From positions 1 to 60,247 of IMG/VR virus record IMGVR_UViG_3300030380_004437: 60,247 bases of DNA, one strand, 5' to 3'. The stretch is from a virus. This document shows, piece after piece, positions 38,965-47,181 of this stretch (position 1 is its first letter; the number at the start of each line of letters is the position of its first letter). The position numbers and the translations under genes were made by a program. Under the pieces are notes generated by a model, which saw nothing but the letters and a program-made list of their open reading frames with translations, did no database searches and had not been told where the DNA came from.

Positions 38965-39821
38965 AGGTATTGTGCCTCATTAAATTTTGGGTATTTATCG
39001 TATTTATATTTTGCTCTAGGTCTACCCTCACCTAACCTAGTTCTCTCATATTTATCAAACTCACATAAACTGTGCTCTATCTCTCTCATCTCTAGCTTTG
39101 GTACATGTGGCTCTAAGTATTTATCTGCTACTTGTAAAAGTTTATACATCTCTGCGTTCCAGTCATGTTTGTGCGAGTCCCAAGTAAGCGTTCTTAAATT
39201 CATTCTATTTAATCCACGCTTTGCTCCTGGACCTGGATTTGCCCAAGTATAAAGATCACGAGCGTTCCTTAATAAATGAGTGTGTCTTAAATCTGTAACA
39301 ACTTCGTATGACATAAATCCACTAAATCCTGCGTAAGGAAGATAATTTTTCCAAGTATCTTCTAAACTACTAGAGACTATCTCTGGGTGGTTATTATATA
39401 AAGGTGTAAGTATTTTGTCTACTGTTTGTTCTATTTTAGTACCACCTAAAGTACCTGTCAACATATAAGCACCTGTGTAAACTTTTTTCCCACTATCCAT
39501 TCTATCCTGCATTATAGCTTTTACCTTTTCTGGTTGCCAATCCTCAGGGAAACCTATCTCTTCTAGGGTGGATGGCCAATTTATTTGACGAGCCACGGAC
39601 ATTGAGAAAGCTAAGTTAGGGTGGTCAAAGTAAGGCTCTCTCCAGTTTGTTCTTACCCATTCTGTGACTGTGTCTAGTTCTCTAAACACATTACAAAAAC
39701 TATAAGTTTTTAATATCTTATCTTCTGTCCACGGTGGATGAAGACCGTTTTTTCTCCTTAAATATATTTGGTGTCTTTCATTTATGTAGTTAAAAAACCC
39801 TTCTACTTTATCTTGTACCAT
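38961..39821 (-). CDS. 5-hydroxymethyl-dU DNA kinase-like (aGPT-PPlase family)
   Basis: 286 residues. Family phrases are FFNYINERHQIYLRR (9-23), PPWTEDKILKTYSFCNVFRE (29-48), KKVYTGAYML (112-121), GFMSYEVVTDLRH (168-180), NPGPGAKRGLNR (195-206) and the C-terminal EIEHSLCEFDKYERTRLGEG. This is the family first called alpha-glutamyl/putrescinyl-thymine pyrophosphorylase and later shown to include the hydroxymethyl-dU kinase of thymine-hypermodifying phages. It overlaps the DenV-like gene by 19 bases and the glycosyltransferase by 4. Confidence 0.85.
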   Translation of the reverse strand: MVQDKVEGFFNYINERHQIYLRRKNGLHPPWTEDKILKTYSFCNVFRELDTVTEWVRTNWREPYFDHPNLAFSMSVARQINWPSTLEEIGFPEDWQPEKVKAIMQDRMDSGKKVYTGAYMLTGTLGGTKIEQTVDKILTPLYNNHPEIVSSSLEDTWKNYLPYAGFSGFMSYEVVTDLRHTHLLRNARDLYTWANPGPGAKRGLNRMNLRTLTWDSHKHDWNAEMYKLLQVADKYLEPHVPKLEMREIEHSLCEFDKYERTRLGEGRPRAKYKYDKYPKFNEAQYL

Positions 39822-40270
39822 GATGGTTTACCTCGTTTAGTCCATTTCGCAAATACTTTTTCGCCTATATAATAATTTCTATATGCCTCGACTGCATTCC
39901 CCTGAACCTTATATTGATCAGGCATGCATTGTGGATGTTCTTGTAGCCCTTTACTTTTTATCAAAGGGTTAGGCAGTGACATAATAACATCGTATGATTT
40001 ATGACATACGTTTTTATTATATCGCCACATAAATTCTTCATTGAGACAAATTAACAAGTCTTTCAGCCATAGCCAATTATCTAAACTGGCTGCAGACCAT
40101 ATAGTACAAGGGTGTTTCATATGTACAGGTCTGTAAGGTGCTGTTTGATCATGAAGCCAGAAACTTGTACAAAGCATTTGAGCTGACTCTAGAATCATTT
40201 TAGACACATGTTTATCACAGTGCATTTCTGCTGCAGTCTGTATATTATCGTCTAATTTAAATATATTCAC
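39803..40270 (-). CDS. DenV-like pyrimidine glycosylase family protein
   Basis: 155 residues, starting with GTG. EMHCDKHVSKMILESAQMLC (15-34) is followed by HPCTIWSAASLDNWLWLKDL, a helical segment, QEHPQCMPDQYK and a final KPSWYK. The order of helices and the WYK end parallel T4 endonuclease V (DenV), although identity is low. Proteins like this occur in many marine phages. It might remove or recognise modified or damaged pyrimidines. It is the first gene of the modification operon. Confidence 0.6.
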   Translation of the reverse strand: MNIFKLDDNIQTAAEMHCDKHVSKMILESAQMLCTSFWLHDQTAPYRPVHMKHPCTIWSAASLDNWLWLKDLLICLNEEFMWRYNKNVCHKSYDVIMSLPNPLIKSKGLQEHPQCMPDQYKVQGNAVEAYRNYYIGEKVFAKWTKRGKPSWYKIK

Positions 40271-40300
40271 GTCAATATTTTACTTTACTTGTAAAGTTTA

Positions 40301-40329
40301 AGTATAGGGATCTTCCTAAAAAATAAACT
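40301..40329 (-). promoter_or_regulatory. Possible promoter of the modification operon
   Basis: Minus strand -10 box TATACT in the same GATCCCTATACTT context as the early array, but the -35 region (AGTTTA) is poor. It lies about 30 bases before the first gene of the modification operon. The -35 region runs into the end of the helicase gene. Confidence 0.4.
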
Positions 40330-41809
40330 GTTTTCTAGTTTTAGACCTCACTATGTGTAAGTTTTCTTTAGTTCTAGTCACACCTACATAAAAATTTCTA
40401 CACTCGTTGTCAGGGTTTCTATATAATTCATCGTAAGACTTAGTAGCCATATCAGATAATAAAACTACGTTGTCACACTCACCACCTTTAGAAGCATGTA
40501 TGGTGCTTAGTTTTATTCTTGATGTGTTTAAGTTTTCTTTTCTCCTTAAACAAGATATTAAATACTCTCTTTGAGTTATACCTATAAGGTCAAATGATTC
40601 ATGCCATATGCTATCTACTAATAGACCATAGTCTCTTTTTAAATCACCTATACTTAAAACTGTATCACCTAATAAACTTTTTAATGTTTTATACCCCTTC
40701 TTGACTCCTTTACCAGCCCTCATGTACGAGTAGATTTTTCTTATATTGTCAGCTTCTATTTTCTGACCTTTCCTTAACCTTTCCCAATCTTTTATAGCAT
40801 TAATTAAAGTATCAGACACAGGAGATTTACCAGACCTCTGATAAAATCTACCAGACTTTTTAAGGTAGTCCTCTACTTGATTAAGTAGATAATTATTTCT
40901 AGCTAAAAATAACCACTCACCTTCTGACACATCAATATGTTCAAAATCCATATGTATATTTATTTGACCCTCTTCTTCTCTAGGCTCCCATACCTTTTCC
41001 TTTCTATTACCTATTCTTTTTACTATTCTTAATGCTACATCATGTACTTTTCTTGGTACTCTGTAAGATTGGTTTAAATAAATGTTGTTACCTTTTAAAT
41101 TTATAAAATGATTTACATCTGCACCTGCCCATTTATAGATAGCTTGATCATCATCACCAGCTATATACACATGCTTTACCCCTTCTGCTAATTTTTCTAC
41201 ACACTTCCACTGTAAAGCTGATAAGTCTTGTGCCTCATCTATAATTAATACATCTAGGTTAGGTTTGGTATCGTGATTAATAAACATCTCTAACATATCT
41301 GTAAAATCAATTAAAAAGTTTTGGCTTTTATATTTAGAATAGTTTTTACAAAACCAATTAAAATGCATCCAAGTTATATCTAAATCATTAGCTTTGTTCC
41401 ATATTTCTTTATAGCCCATAGATTGATTACGTGCCATATTTTCTAAGAATAACATTCTATCACCTTTACTAGATAGTGTCATTATATTTTCACCATCCCA
41501 CGCAGAGTTTATTCTCTCACCTATAGTCCTACTAAACTCTCTAAGATTACTCCTAGCTAATACATCGTTCTTAGTAAAACCTAACCAATGATAACAGAGA
41601 GAGTGGAGCGTTCTAAAATAACACAACTCTTGACTTGTGTAAGAAAACTTGCCCATAGCTCTAGCCAGAGCTTCGTTTGCAGCTTTCTTAGTAAACGCAA
41701 GATAACCTAGTTTTTCTGGTGGCGTACCTTTTTCAAAGAAGTCTTCTACCTTATTTAAAAGGTACGTTGTTTTTCCAGTTCCAGGTGGACCAAGAACCAC
41801 GTTATACAT
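40316..41809 (-). CDS. UvrD/PcrA-like superfamily 1 helicase
   Basis: 497 residues. Walker A GPPGTGKT (7-14), motif Ia LAFTKKAANEALARA, Walker B LDVLIIDEAQD, motif III AGDDDQAIYKWAGAD, motif V LSTIHASKGGECDNVVL and motif VI YVGVTRTKENLHIV are all in order. This is a 3'-5' DNA helicase of the UvrD/PcrA type, shorter than E. coli UvrD. It lies just after the primase with a one-base overlap and probably opens the replication fork. Confidence 0.92.
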   Translation of the reverse strand: MYNVVLGPPGTGKTTYLLNKVEDFFEKGTPPEKLGYLAFTKKAANEALARAMGKFSYTSQELCYFRTLHSLCYHWLGFTKNDVLARSNLREFSRTIGERINSAWDGENIMTLSSKGDRMLFLENMARNQSMGYKEIWNKANDLDITWMHFNWFCKNYSKYKSQNFLIDFTDMLEMFINHDTKPNLDVLIIDEAQDLSALQWKCVEKLAEGVKHVYIAGDDDQAIYKWAGADVNHFINLKGNNIYLNQSYRVPRKVHDVALRIVKRIGNRKEKVWEPREEEGQINIHMDFEHIDVSEGEWLFLARNNYLLNQVEDYLKKSGRFYQRSGKSPVSDTLINAIKDWERLRKGQKIEADNIRKIYSYMRAGKGVKKGYKTLKSLLGDTVLSIGDLKRDYGLLVDSIWHESFDLIGITQREYLISCLRRKENLNTSRIKLSTIHASKGGECDNVVLLSDMATKSYDELYRNPDNECRNFYVGVTRTKENLHIVRSKTRKQFIF

Positions 41810-43323
41810 TATATGTCTGACCCCTCAAAGTTAGTTGGCTCGAGCTCTAAATCATCTGCTCCATATTCAAACTCAGCTATAGACCAAACATTTACTCCCC
41901 TACCTTTTAGGTTTAAAAACTTATGTTCAGCTTTCATATCTCTCAGCTTAGATGCTATTCTGTTAGTATCCATTTCTGTAAACCTGTGTTTTAAAAGATA
42001 CTCTTTTAAATCTTTAATTCTAAAAAAGGTACGGTTATCTTCTGTAAAGGGCTTACCTAAAAGTATCTCATCTCTTGTGTTAGCTTGTGCCATATCTGTG
42101 CAAAAAGATTCGAGTAAATCCATAAACTGCCCCTCTACAGAAATATCATCGCTTACCTCTATAATCTCCATACCATTGTCCATTAAATTTTGTATAAGAG
42201 TTTGCCAACCCCTATCATTCATACGTTGTGGCATTATATTTAAAATCTCCATACACACTCTTTGAAACTTTATTTGATTTTGAAGTTGTTCAGTGCTTAA
42301 CTCTAATCTTTTATCATCAATAGATAAAAACCAGAGAGGTGGGTTACTATCTAACTTAGCTAAACTAGAGAATGTAGGAGCCGTGTTCCCGTTGCCGATG
42401 CCGTACTTACAGCCCCTACATTTACTTACATTACAGTAAGACTTGATTGGTTCATCAGAGCATTTATAGTTATACTCCTTTTTCCTTAATGTACTTATTA
42501 AGGTTAAAACTTCTTGGGCTGGTAAAGGTGGTGTTACATACTTTCTGTTATATTCTTCTATCTCAGTTTCCCAAGTTTCTGGTATAGCTTTCTTTAAATA
42601 TACACCTACATTAAATAAACCATTATTTCTTGTGCCTTCTGGAAAACCTTGTTTAAGTAATACCTGTAAACAAGGTGGTCCATCTTTCATGTCATCTAAT
42701 AAAGGTACTTCTAACTCTAATAATTCTTCTAAACTTAACGACCTCTTTTCTATATGCTCTATAAAACCGTCTATACTTAATGCCTCGCCCTTAGTATCGA
42801 AAGCGTACCTAAGAGAGTTTTCGCCCTCGAAATAAGGCATATTTAACCATGAGCCTAAGTCTCCCCTATCTACTAATACCTCCCTTTGCTTAGGAAATAT
42901 CTCTACTCCACCATACCCTAATCCTGCAGATATCTCTCTTAATTTATCTTGCATATCTCCTGCACTTACTCGCTCTCGAGTAAAACAGTATATGTGAGCT
43001 CCACCACTTTTACTTCTACATACTATAAGTGGTAAGCCAAATTCTTCTACCTTTAATACTAATTTTTTTAAATCTAGTGAGTATTGGTCAACGTCAATGG
43101 CTCCCCACCGTACCATATTTTCTTCGTCTATAGGTATAATACCTAGCCCAGATTTACCACTAAGGTGGTCGTCCCAATGATTTGTAGTAGCCCCTACAGT
43201 TTTTATAGTTTTTGCTTTACCTGATTTTTTCTGACCTGTCGTAGCTATGTCGACAGTAAAAGTACCATGAGCTCTGTTAGAGCCTCTGAATATTTCATTT
43301 AATTTATTTGAATAATTCTCCAA
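41809..43323 (-). CDS. Archaeo-eukaryotic-type primase
   Basis: 504 residues. The first 160 form an AEP primase domain: VRWGAIDVDQ with Asp77 and Asp79, CRSKSGGAHIYCF (102-114, His110), and GGVEIFPKQ (138-146). This matches the AEP of TOTE-like and phage primase-polymerases. A Cys cluster (CSDEPIKSYCNVSKCRGCKY, about residue 288-308) forms a zinc site. The C-terminal 180 residues are a helical region that may bind the helicase or DNA. It makes primers for PolA. Confidence 0.85.
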   Translation of the reverse strand: MENYSNKLNEIFRGSNRAHGTFTVDIATTGQKKSGKAKTIKTVGATTNHWDDHLSGKSGLGIIPIDEENMVRWGAIDVDQYSLDLKKLVLKVEEFGLPLIVCRSKSGGAHIYCFTRERVSAGDMQDKLREISAGLGYGGVEIFPKQREVLVDRGDLGSWLNMPYFEGENSLRYAFDTKGEALSIDGFIEHIEKRSLSLEELLELEVPLLDDMKDGPPCLQVLLKQGFPEGTRNNGLFNVGVYLKKAIPETWETEIEEYNRKYVTPPLPAQEVLTLISTLRKKEYNYKCSDEPIKSYCNVSKCRGCKYGIGNGNTAPTFSSLAKLDSNPPLWFLSIDDKRLELSTEQLQNQIKFQRVCMEILNIMPQRMNDRGWQTLIQNLMDNGMEIIEVSDDISVEGQFMDLLESFCTDMAQANTRDEILLGKPFTEDNRTFFRIKDLKEYLLKHRFTEMDTNRIASKLRDMKAEHKFLNLKGRGVNVWSIAEFEYGADDLELEPTNFEGSDI

Positions 43324-43341
43324 TCTGTCCTCAAGTCTTAG

Positions 43342-43372
43342 TCTAGGGTAAGTAAATATAACTTACCCTAGA
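43342..43372 (-). other. 12-bp perfect hairpin between SSB-like and primase genes
   Basis: TCTAGGGTAAGT and ACTTACCCTAGA enclose AAATATA. No T-run follows on the minus strand. It lies just after the SSB-like stop codon, so it may be an RNA processing or stabilising stem that raises SSB levels over the downstream primase. Confidence 0.6.
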
Positions 43373-43391
43373 ACTGTAATTTAAAAAAGGA

Positions 43392-44207
43392 TTAGAAAGG
43401 AGCTTCGTCGTTAGAAGTAGCCATCACAACATTTTCACTACCTACGGTCTGTGAAAACTGTTTAGCTGCAAGATACATATCTGTTTCTTCTTCTGTGACT
43501 GGACCCACCATGTCTACATTCCAACCGAACCATGTACCACGATCATTTGACTCCTGTACAGTAGTCAATTTATATTTGTGGCTATAGGTAGGAGGAGTAA
43601 AAACACCACCGTCCGCTTTTTTCACTTTTAGACTAGCCATAACTGCATTCCAAGTTCTTGATTTCTTTAACTGTGTTCCAGCCATAGGAATCATAACTTG
43701 TTGAAACGAGTCACCGTCTAGTACTAGGCAATAGTGAGTTGCAGATGTCTGGATATAGTTTCCATTATCTAGGACATCTCTACCATCCCTATCCTTTTTA
43801 GTTTGACGTAGTATTTCAGGGTCAAAGTGTTGCGTCACCAACCCTCCACCTGTCTCGCGTGGCTGCCACTCGAGAAACATACGTCTATACGACACTGGTA
43901 ATACAAAACATCCAACATCTTCCCTAAAGACTTCTTTAGTGACTGTGTTAGTTATATCACCAGCTACTGCACCCTCAATATATTTACCATCCTTCTTATT
44001 TACTTCTGGGCTCATAGCTTGAAGTATTTTAAGACGAGGAATAGTAATATCGTCAGAGGTTACATTTTCCAAACCAGACCCAGCATCTTCCTCAAATAAT
44101 GAGGCAGTGGCTAAAGCCGTGTTTGATTTAGTTGCTACTTCTTTTGATGGCTTAGATTCAGTAGGAGTAGCCTCTACGTCTTCTTTAACAGCTTCGTTAG
44201 TTGTCAT
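43392..44207 (-). CDS. Single-stranded DNA-binding-like protein
   Basis: 271 residues. A Ser/Thr/Glu-rich N-terminus leads to a beta-rich core (SDDITIPRLKILQAMSPEVN, GCFVLPVSYRRMFLEWQPRE). The C-terminal tip SNDEAPF ends in Glu-Ala-Pro-Phe, like the acidic -PF tails of SSB that recruit replication proteins. Position before the primase supports this. The OB fold itself cannot be proven by eye. It is coupled to the gene upstream by a 4-base overlap. Confidence 0.7.
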   Translation of the reverse strand: MTTNEAVKEDVEATPTESKPSKEVATKSNTALATASLFEEDAGSGLENVTSDDITIPRLKILQAMSPEVNKKDGKYIEGAVAGDITNTVTKEVFREDVGCFVLPVSYRRMFLEWQPRETGGGLVTQHFDPEILRQTKKDRDGRDVLDNGNYIQTSATHYCLVLDGDSFQQVMIPMAGTQLKKSRTWNAVMASLKVKKADGGVFTPPTYSHKYKLTTVQESNDRGTWFGWNVDMVGPVTEEETDMYLAAKQFSQTVGSENVVMATSNDEAPF

Positions 44208-44758
44208 TTTTTCACCTTTATTTTACGACCTACATATACATTAAAGGTGTCTAAAGGGAGGTCGCTACCTTTTTCTACCTGCTCTTTAATGACAGCTTTG
44301 AGAGTCATAGGCTCTACCCATTTTTTCTGCATGAGCGAGTACCCTTCTTTCTCTAAGTTAGTCATAAGAGTTTTTGCACTCTCGTCTTCACCTCTACCGA
44401 AGTTAGCCGAGACAGTGTTCTTTATAATATCACCAAGACCATTTTCTTCAAGCCAATGAAAACATTGATCTCTATTTTCCTCAGTGATACGACCAGAGTA
44501 AAACCTATTTACTGAAATAGAAGTACCGTCGCTAAGTTTAAATTCAGACATACCTACTTCTTCTAATTTAGAAGGTAAGTCCTCTTCACTTATTTGACGG
44601 TATTTATTTTTAAGATTGTTAAGAACATCTTGCTGTTCTTCCATTTGAGCTTCTAGGTCTTTCAGGTCTTTAGCTAAAGCAGAAATACTTTTTAAATCTT
44701 CAGACTTAATTTCTTTCTCCTCTGCATCTTTTTCCATTTGATCTAATATATTTGTCAT
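44204..44758 (-). CDS. Coiled-coil protein of the replication operon (184 aa)
   Basis: The first 80 residues form a coiled coil (DLEAQMEEQQDVLNNLKNKY), followed by an alpha/beta domain (FKLSDGTSISVNRFYSGRI) and a basic end (VYVGRKIKVKK). Similar proteins stand before the SSB-like gene in marine phages, and some resemble host-nuclease inhibitor Gam in layout. I cannot assign that function firmly. It is followed by the SSB-like gene with a 4-base overlap. Confidence 0.6.
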   Translation of the reverse strand: MTNILDQMEKDAEEKEIKSEDLKSISALAKDLKDLEAQMEEQQDVLNNLKNKYRQISEEDLPSKLEEVGMSEFKLSDGTSISVNRFYSGRITEENRDQCFHWLEENGLGDIIKNTVSANFGRGEDESAKTLMTNLEKEGYSLMQKKWVEPMTLKAVIKEQVEKGSDLPLDTFNVYVGRKIKVKK

Positions 44759-44843
44759 AATTTTTCCTTTGTTATCACTACTTTTGGTAGTGCGTCTCTA
44801 TTAAACTATTTTTGGTAATAAAAGTAAATAGGTTGTTGCGTAT

Positions 44844-45425
44844 TTATACGCCACTTCTGAAGGTAAGGTTGATTCTCTCTCCACAACCTTCCATATCTAA
44901 TACTGCGTGTGTACTTCTCATTTGAGATTTACCATCAAATATAAAAACGTCGCCATCTTCCATTAAATAATGTGTTAAACTTTTTTTAGGAACATACTTA
45001 GTATTTATTTCACTAGTGTCTACTTTTTCTTTTATATCTTTTTCATACTCAAGCCATTCGAAAACTCTAGGTGCACCAAGAGACACGGACAAAACTATAT
45101 CGTTTTTAGTGGGTACTGTATCAGAATGGTGCGGTATGCCTTTACCTTCTGGTCCATAATATCCACACAAACAAAAATTAAACTTCACTTCTTTTTTTAA
45201 TTTATAACTTACCAAATGTTCAGCGTTTGATTTTATTACATACATAGGAGTAGACCACGGCTCAGGCTCATATAGTTTACCAGCATATTCGAAAGGGCTA
45301 TCGCCAAAGCCACGAGTTGGTCTGCCTACTACTTTTTTGCCTTTATACATGCGAACTCTTGGCTCGTCCCAAGTAGTAATACCACAATCAAAACCTGTAA
45401 ATTCTCCTTTTATAAATTCTATCAT
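44844..45425 (-). CDS. AlkB-like 2-oxoglutarate/Fe(II) oxygenase
   Basis: 193 residues. The Fe(II) site is H100-S-D102 in GIPHHSDTVP and His173 in STHAVLDM, with the 2-oxoglutarate-binding Arg pair R184-x5-R190 (RINLTFR). These match AlkB. AlkB removes alkyl groups from DNA by oxidation, while relatives oxidise 5-methyl groups. So it may repair alkylated phage DNA or take part in base modification. It is the first gene of the replication operon, opposite the SNF2-type helicase. Confidence 0.85.
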   Translation of the reverse strand: MIEFIKGEFTGFDCGITTWDEPRVRMYKGKKVVGRPTRGFGDSPFEYAGKLYEPEPWSTPMYVIKSNAEHLVSYKLKKEVKFNFCLCGYYGPEGKGIPHHSDTVPTKNDIVLSVSLGAPRVFEWLEYEKDIKEKVDTSEINTKYVPKKSLTHYLMEDGDVFIFDGKSQMRSTHAVLDMEGCGERINLTFRSGV

Positions 45426-45471
45426 AATAAGTGATGGTGTGTCTTGTCAAGTTTTTAGTCTTAGGAGGATC

Positions 45472-45534
45472 ATGGAAAATGACAAAACTTATACGGCACC
45501 ACCATCAGTGCCTATTAGTACTATTTACTATTAG
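45472..45534 (+). CDS. 20-residue leader-like peptide
   Basis: An ATG with a perfect ribosome site (AGGAGG, 3 bases before the ATG) opens a 20-codon frame rich in Thr, Pro, Ser and Tyr (MENDKTYTAPPSVPISTIYY). It lies 196 bases before the SNF2-like gene. It could be a leader peptide or a real microprotein. Its promoter is not obvious, so confidence is limited. Confidence 0.4.
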   Translation: MENDKTYTAPPSVPISTIYY

Positions 45535-45579
45535 TAGTATAGGGAGATTTTATTTTTAGTAAAGGATAAATGTTAATTT

Positions 45580-45649
45580 CAGCTAATAGGTCAATATGTT
45601 CTTAGGTATATCCTTAAATAAATCAATCACTTAAGCTACCTATTAGCTG
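45580..45649. repeat. Perfect 12-bp inverted repeats
   Basis: CAGCTAATAGGT at 45580-45591 and ACCTATTAGCTG at 45638-45649 are exact inverse copies 46 bases apart. Related words recur at 45660-45690 and 21371-21470. A dimeric regulator or an origin-binding protein could use them. Confidence 0.6.
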
Positions 45650-45700
45650 ATATATTATCACCCTATTAGCTCAATAGTGCTAATAAATCACGAGCAATCA

Positions 45701-45729
45701 TTTACTTTCTGGTTAAGTATAAATATGCT
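45701..45729 (+). promoter_or_regulatory. Class II promoter of the SNF2-like helicase gene
   Basis: TTTACT, 17 bp, TATGCT on the plus strand, ending one base before the ATG at 45730. The RNA would start within or just after this codon, so the true start may be the ATG at 45739 on a leaderless RNA. Confidence 0.6.
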
Positions 45730-47181
45730 ATGCCTTATATGAGTCAGTATACATATAAAACTACACCCTATACACATCAGGTGGATGCACTTGATATGTC
45801 GTGTGAAAAAGAATCGTTTGCTCTATTTATGGAGATGGGCTGTGGTAAGTCAAAAGTAGTGATTGACAACTTTGTTAAATTGTACATGGATAAAAAACTA
45901 AACGGTGTACTTATAGTTGCACCCAAAGGTGTATATGATAATTGGTTTACATACGAAATACCAACACACTTACCTGACGAAATACCAAAATCAATAGTCA
46001 AATGGTCAAACGCTAACACTAAAAAGAATAAAGAAAACCTAGAAACTCTTTTTGATAAATCAGATGAGCTGAAGATATTTATCATGAACATAGAAGCATT
46101 CAGTACAAAGAGAGGTACTGAGATAGCTTCTAAGTTTTTAATGGAACGTCAATGTATGTTTATCATAGACGAAAGTACAACTATCAAAAATTACAAAGCT
46201 AAGAGAACTGTCAATACTGTAAGACTCGGTAAGTATGCATACTATAAAAGAATACTGACAGGCTCTCCTGTGACAAAAAGTCCATTAGACTTATTTAGTC
46301 AATGTTATTTTCTAGACCCATCACTATTAGGTTTCAGTAGTTATTTTTCATTCAGAGCAAGGTTTGCTGACTTAATAGAACGTTCCATGAACGGTAGAAA
46401 TTTTAAATTAGTTACTGGTTATAAAAACTTGAACGAATTAAATGAATTATTAAAGTCATTCAGCTTCCGTATCTTGAAAAAAGATTGCCTTGACCTTCCT
46501 CCAAAGGTCTATATTAAGCGAAAAATAGAGATGACAGACGACCAAAAACGCGTCTACAAGGATATTCAACGCAATGCTTTAGCGGTATTGTCAGGCGAAA
46601 AGGTCACAATTAACTCAGTAATTACACAAATAGTGAGATTACATCAAATATCTTGTGGTTTTATAAATACTGATAAGGGTACTACGAAAGAGTTAGATTC
46701 AAATAGGTTAGAAGAATTATTACAGATAATAGAAGAAGTTCAAGGCAAAGTTATTATCTGGGCAAACTACAGGCATGATATTAGAAAGATAAATAAAGCC
46801 CTGAGTGAGAAATATGGCTCTGACTCAGTAGGTATGTATTTTGGTGACGTACAACAATCAGAGCGTGAAGGTATAATAAAAGATTTTCAAGACCCTGACA
46901 GTAAGATGAGATTCTTTGTGGGTAATACACAAACAGGTGGTTATGGTATTACTTTGACTGCTGCCAATACAGTTATATATTATTCTAATAACTATGATTT
47001 AGAGAAAAGGTTACAGTCAGAAGATAGAGCTCATCGTATCGGTCAAGACGATAAGGTCACATATATTGATATAGTGTGTGAAAAAACTGTTGATGAAAAA
47101 ATAGTGAAAGCCCTGCGTCAAAAACAAAACATTGCTCAAACTGTGCTTGGTGAAGAAAAATGGAAAGACTGGTTAGTTTAG
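45730..47181 (+). CDS. SNF2-type DEAD/DEAH helicase
   Basis: 483 residues. Q-like TPYTHQVDALDM, Walker A MEMGCGKSK, VLIVAPKGVYDNW, motif II FIIDESTTIKN, motif III LTGSPVTKSPLDLFSQ, and in the C-terminal half GKVIIWANYRHDIRK, TQTGGYGITLTAANTV and RAHRIGQ are present. These are the SNF2 family motifs. It could remodel DNA or protein-DNA complexes in replication or counter host defence. It is the only large plus-strand gene. Its 3' end overlaps the convergent internal-protein gene by 4 bases, with no terminator between them. Confidence 0.9.
   Translation: MPYMSQYTYKTTPYTHQVDALDMSCEKESFALFMEMGCGKSKVVIDNFVKLYMDKKLNGVLIVAPKGVYDNWFTYEIPTHLPDEIPKSIVKWSNANTKKNKENLETLFDKSDELKIFIMNIEAFSTKRGTEIASKFLMERQCMFIIDESTTIKNYKAKRTVNTVRLGKYAYYKRILTGSPVTKSPLDLFSQCYFLDPSLLGFSSYFSFRARFADLIERSMNGRNFKLVTGYKNLNELNELLKSFSFRILKKDCLDLPPKVYIKRKIEMTDDQKRVYKDIQRNALAVLSGEKVTINSVITQIVRLHQISCGFINTDKGTTKELDSNRLEELLQIIEEVQGKVIIWANYRHDIRKINKALSEKYGSDSVGMYFGDVQQSEREGIIKDFQDPDSKMRFFVGNTQTGGYGITLTAANTVIYYSNNYDLEKRLQSEDRAHRIGQDDKVTYIDIVCEKTVDEKIVKALRQKQNIAQTVLGEEKWKDWLV

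Larger units (their letters stand above)
45426..45729. promoter_or_regulatory. Divergent regulatory region between AlkB-like and SNF2-like genes
   Basis: About 300 bases hold the class II promoter at 45701, the 12-base inverted repeats at 45580 and 45638, further CTAATAGG words at 45660-45690, a 20-codon frame (45472-45534), and on the minus strand TTGACA-18 bp-TATGAT across 45424-45450. That last box overlaps the oxygenase ATG, so transcripts from it might be leaderless or initiate farther upstream. This is the main divergent control point of the genome. Confidence 0.55.
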
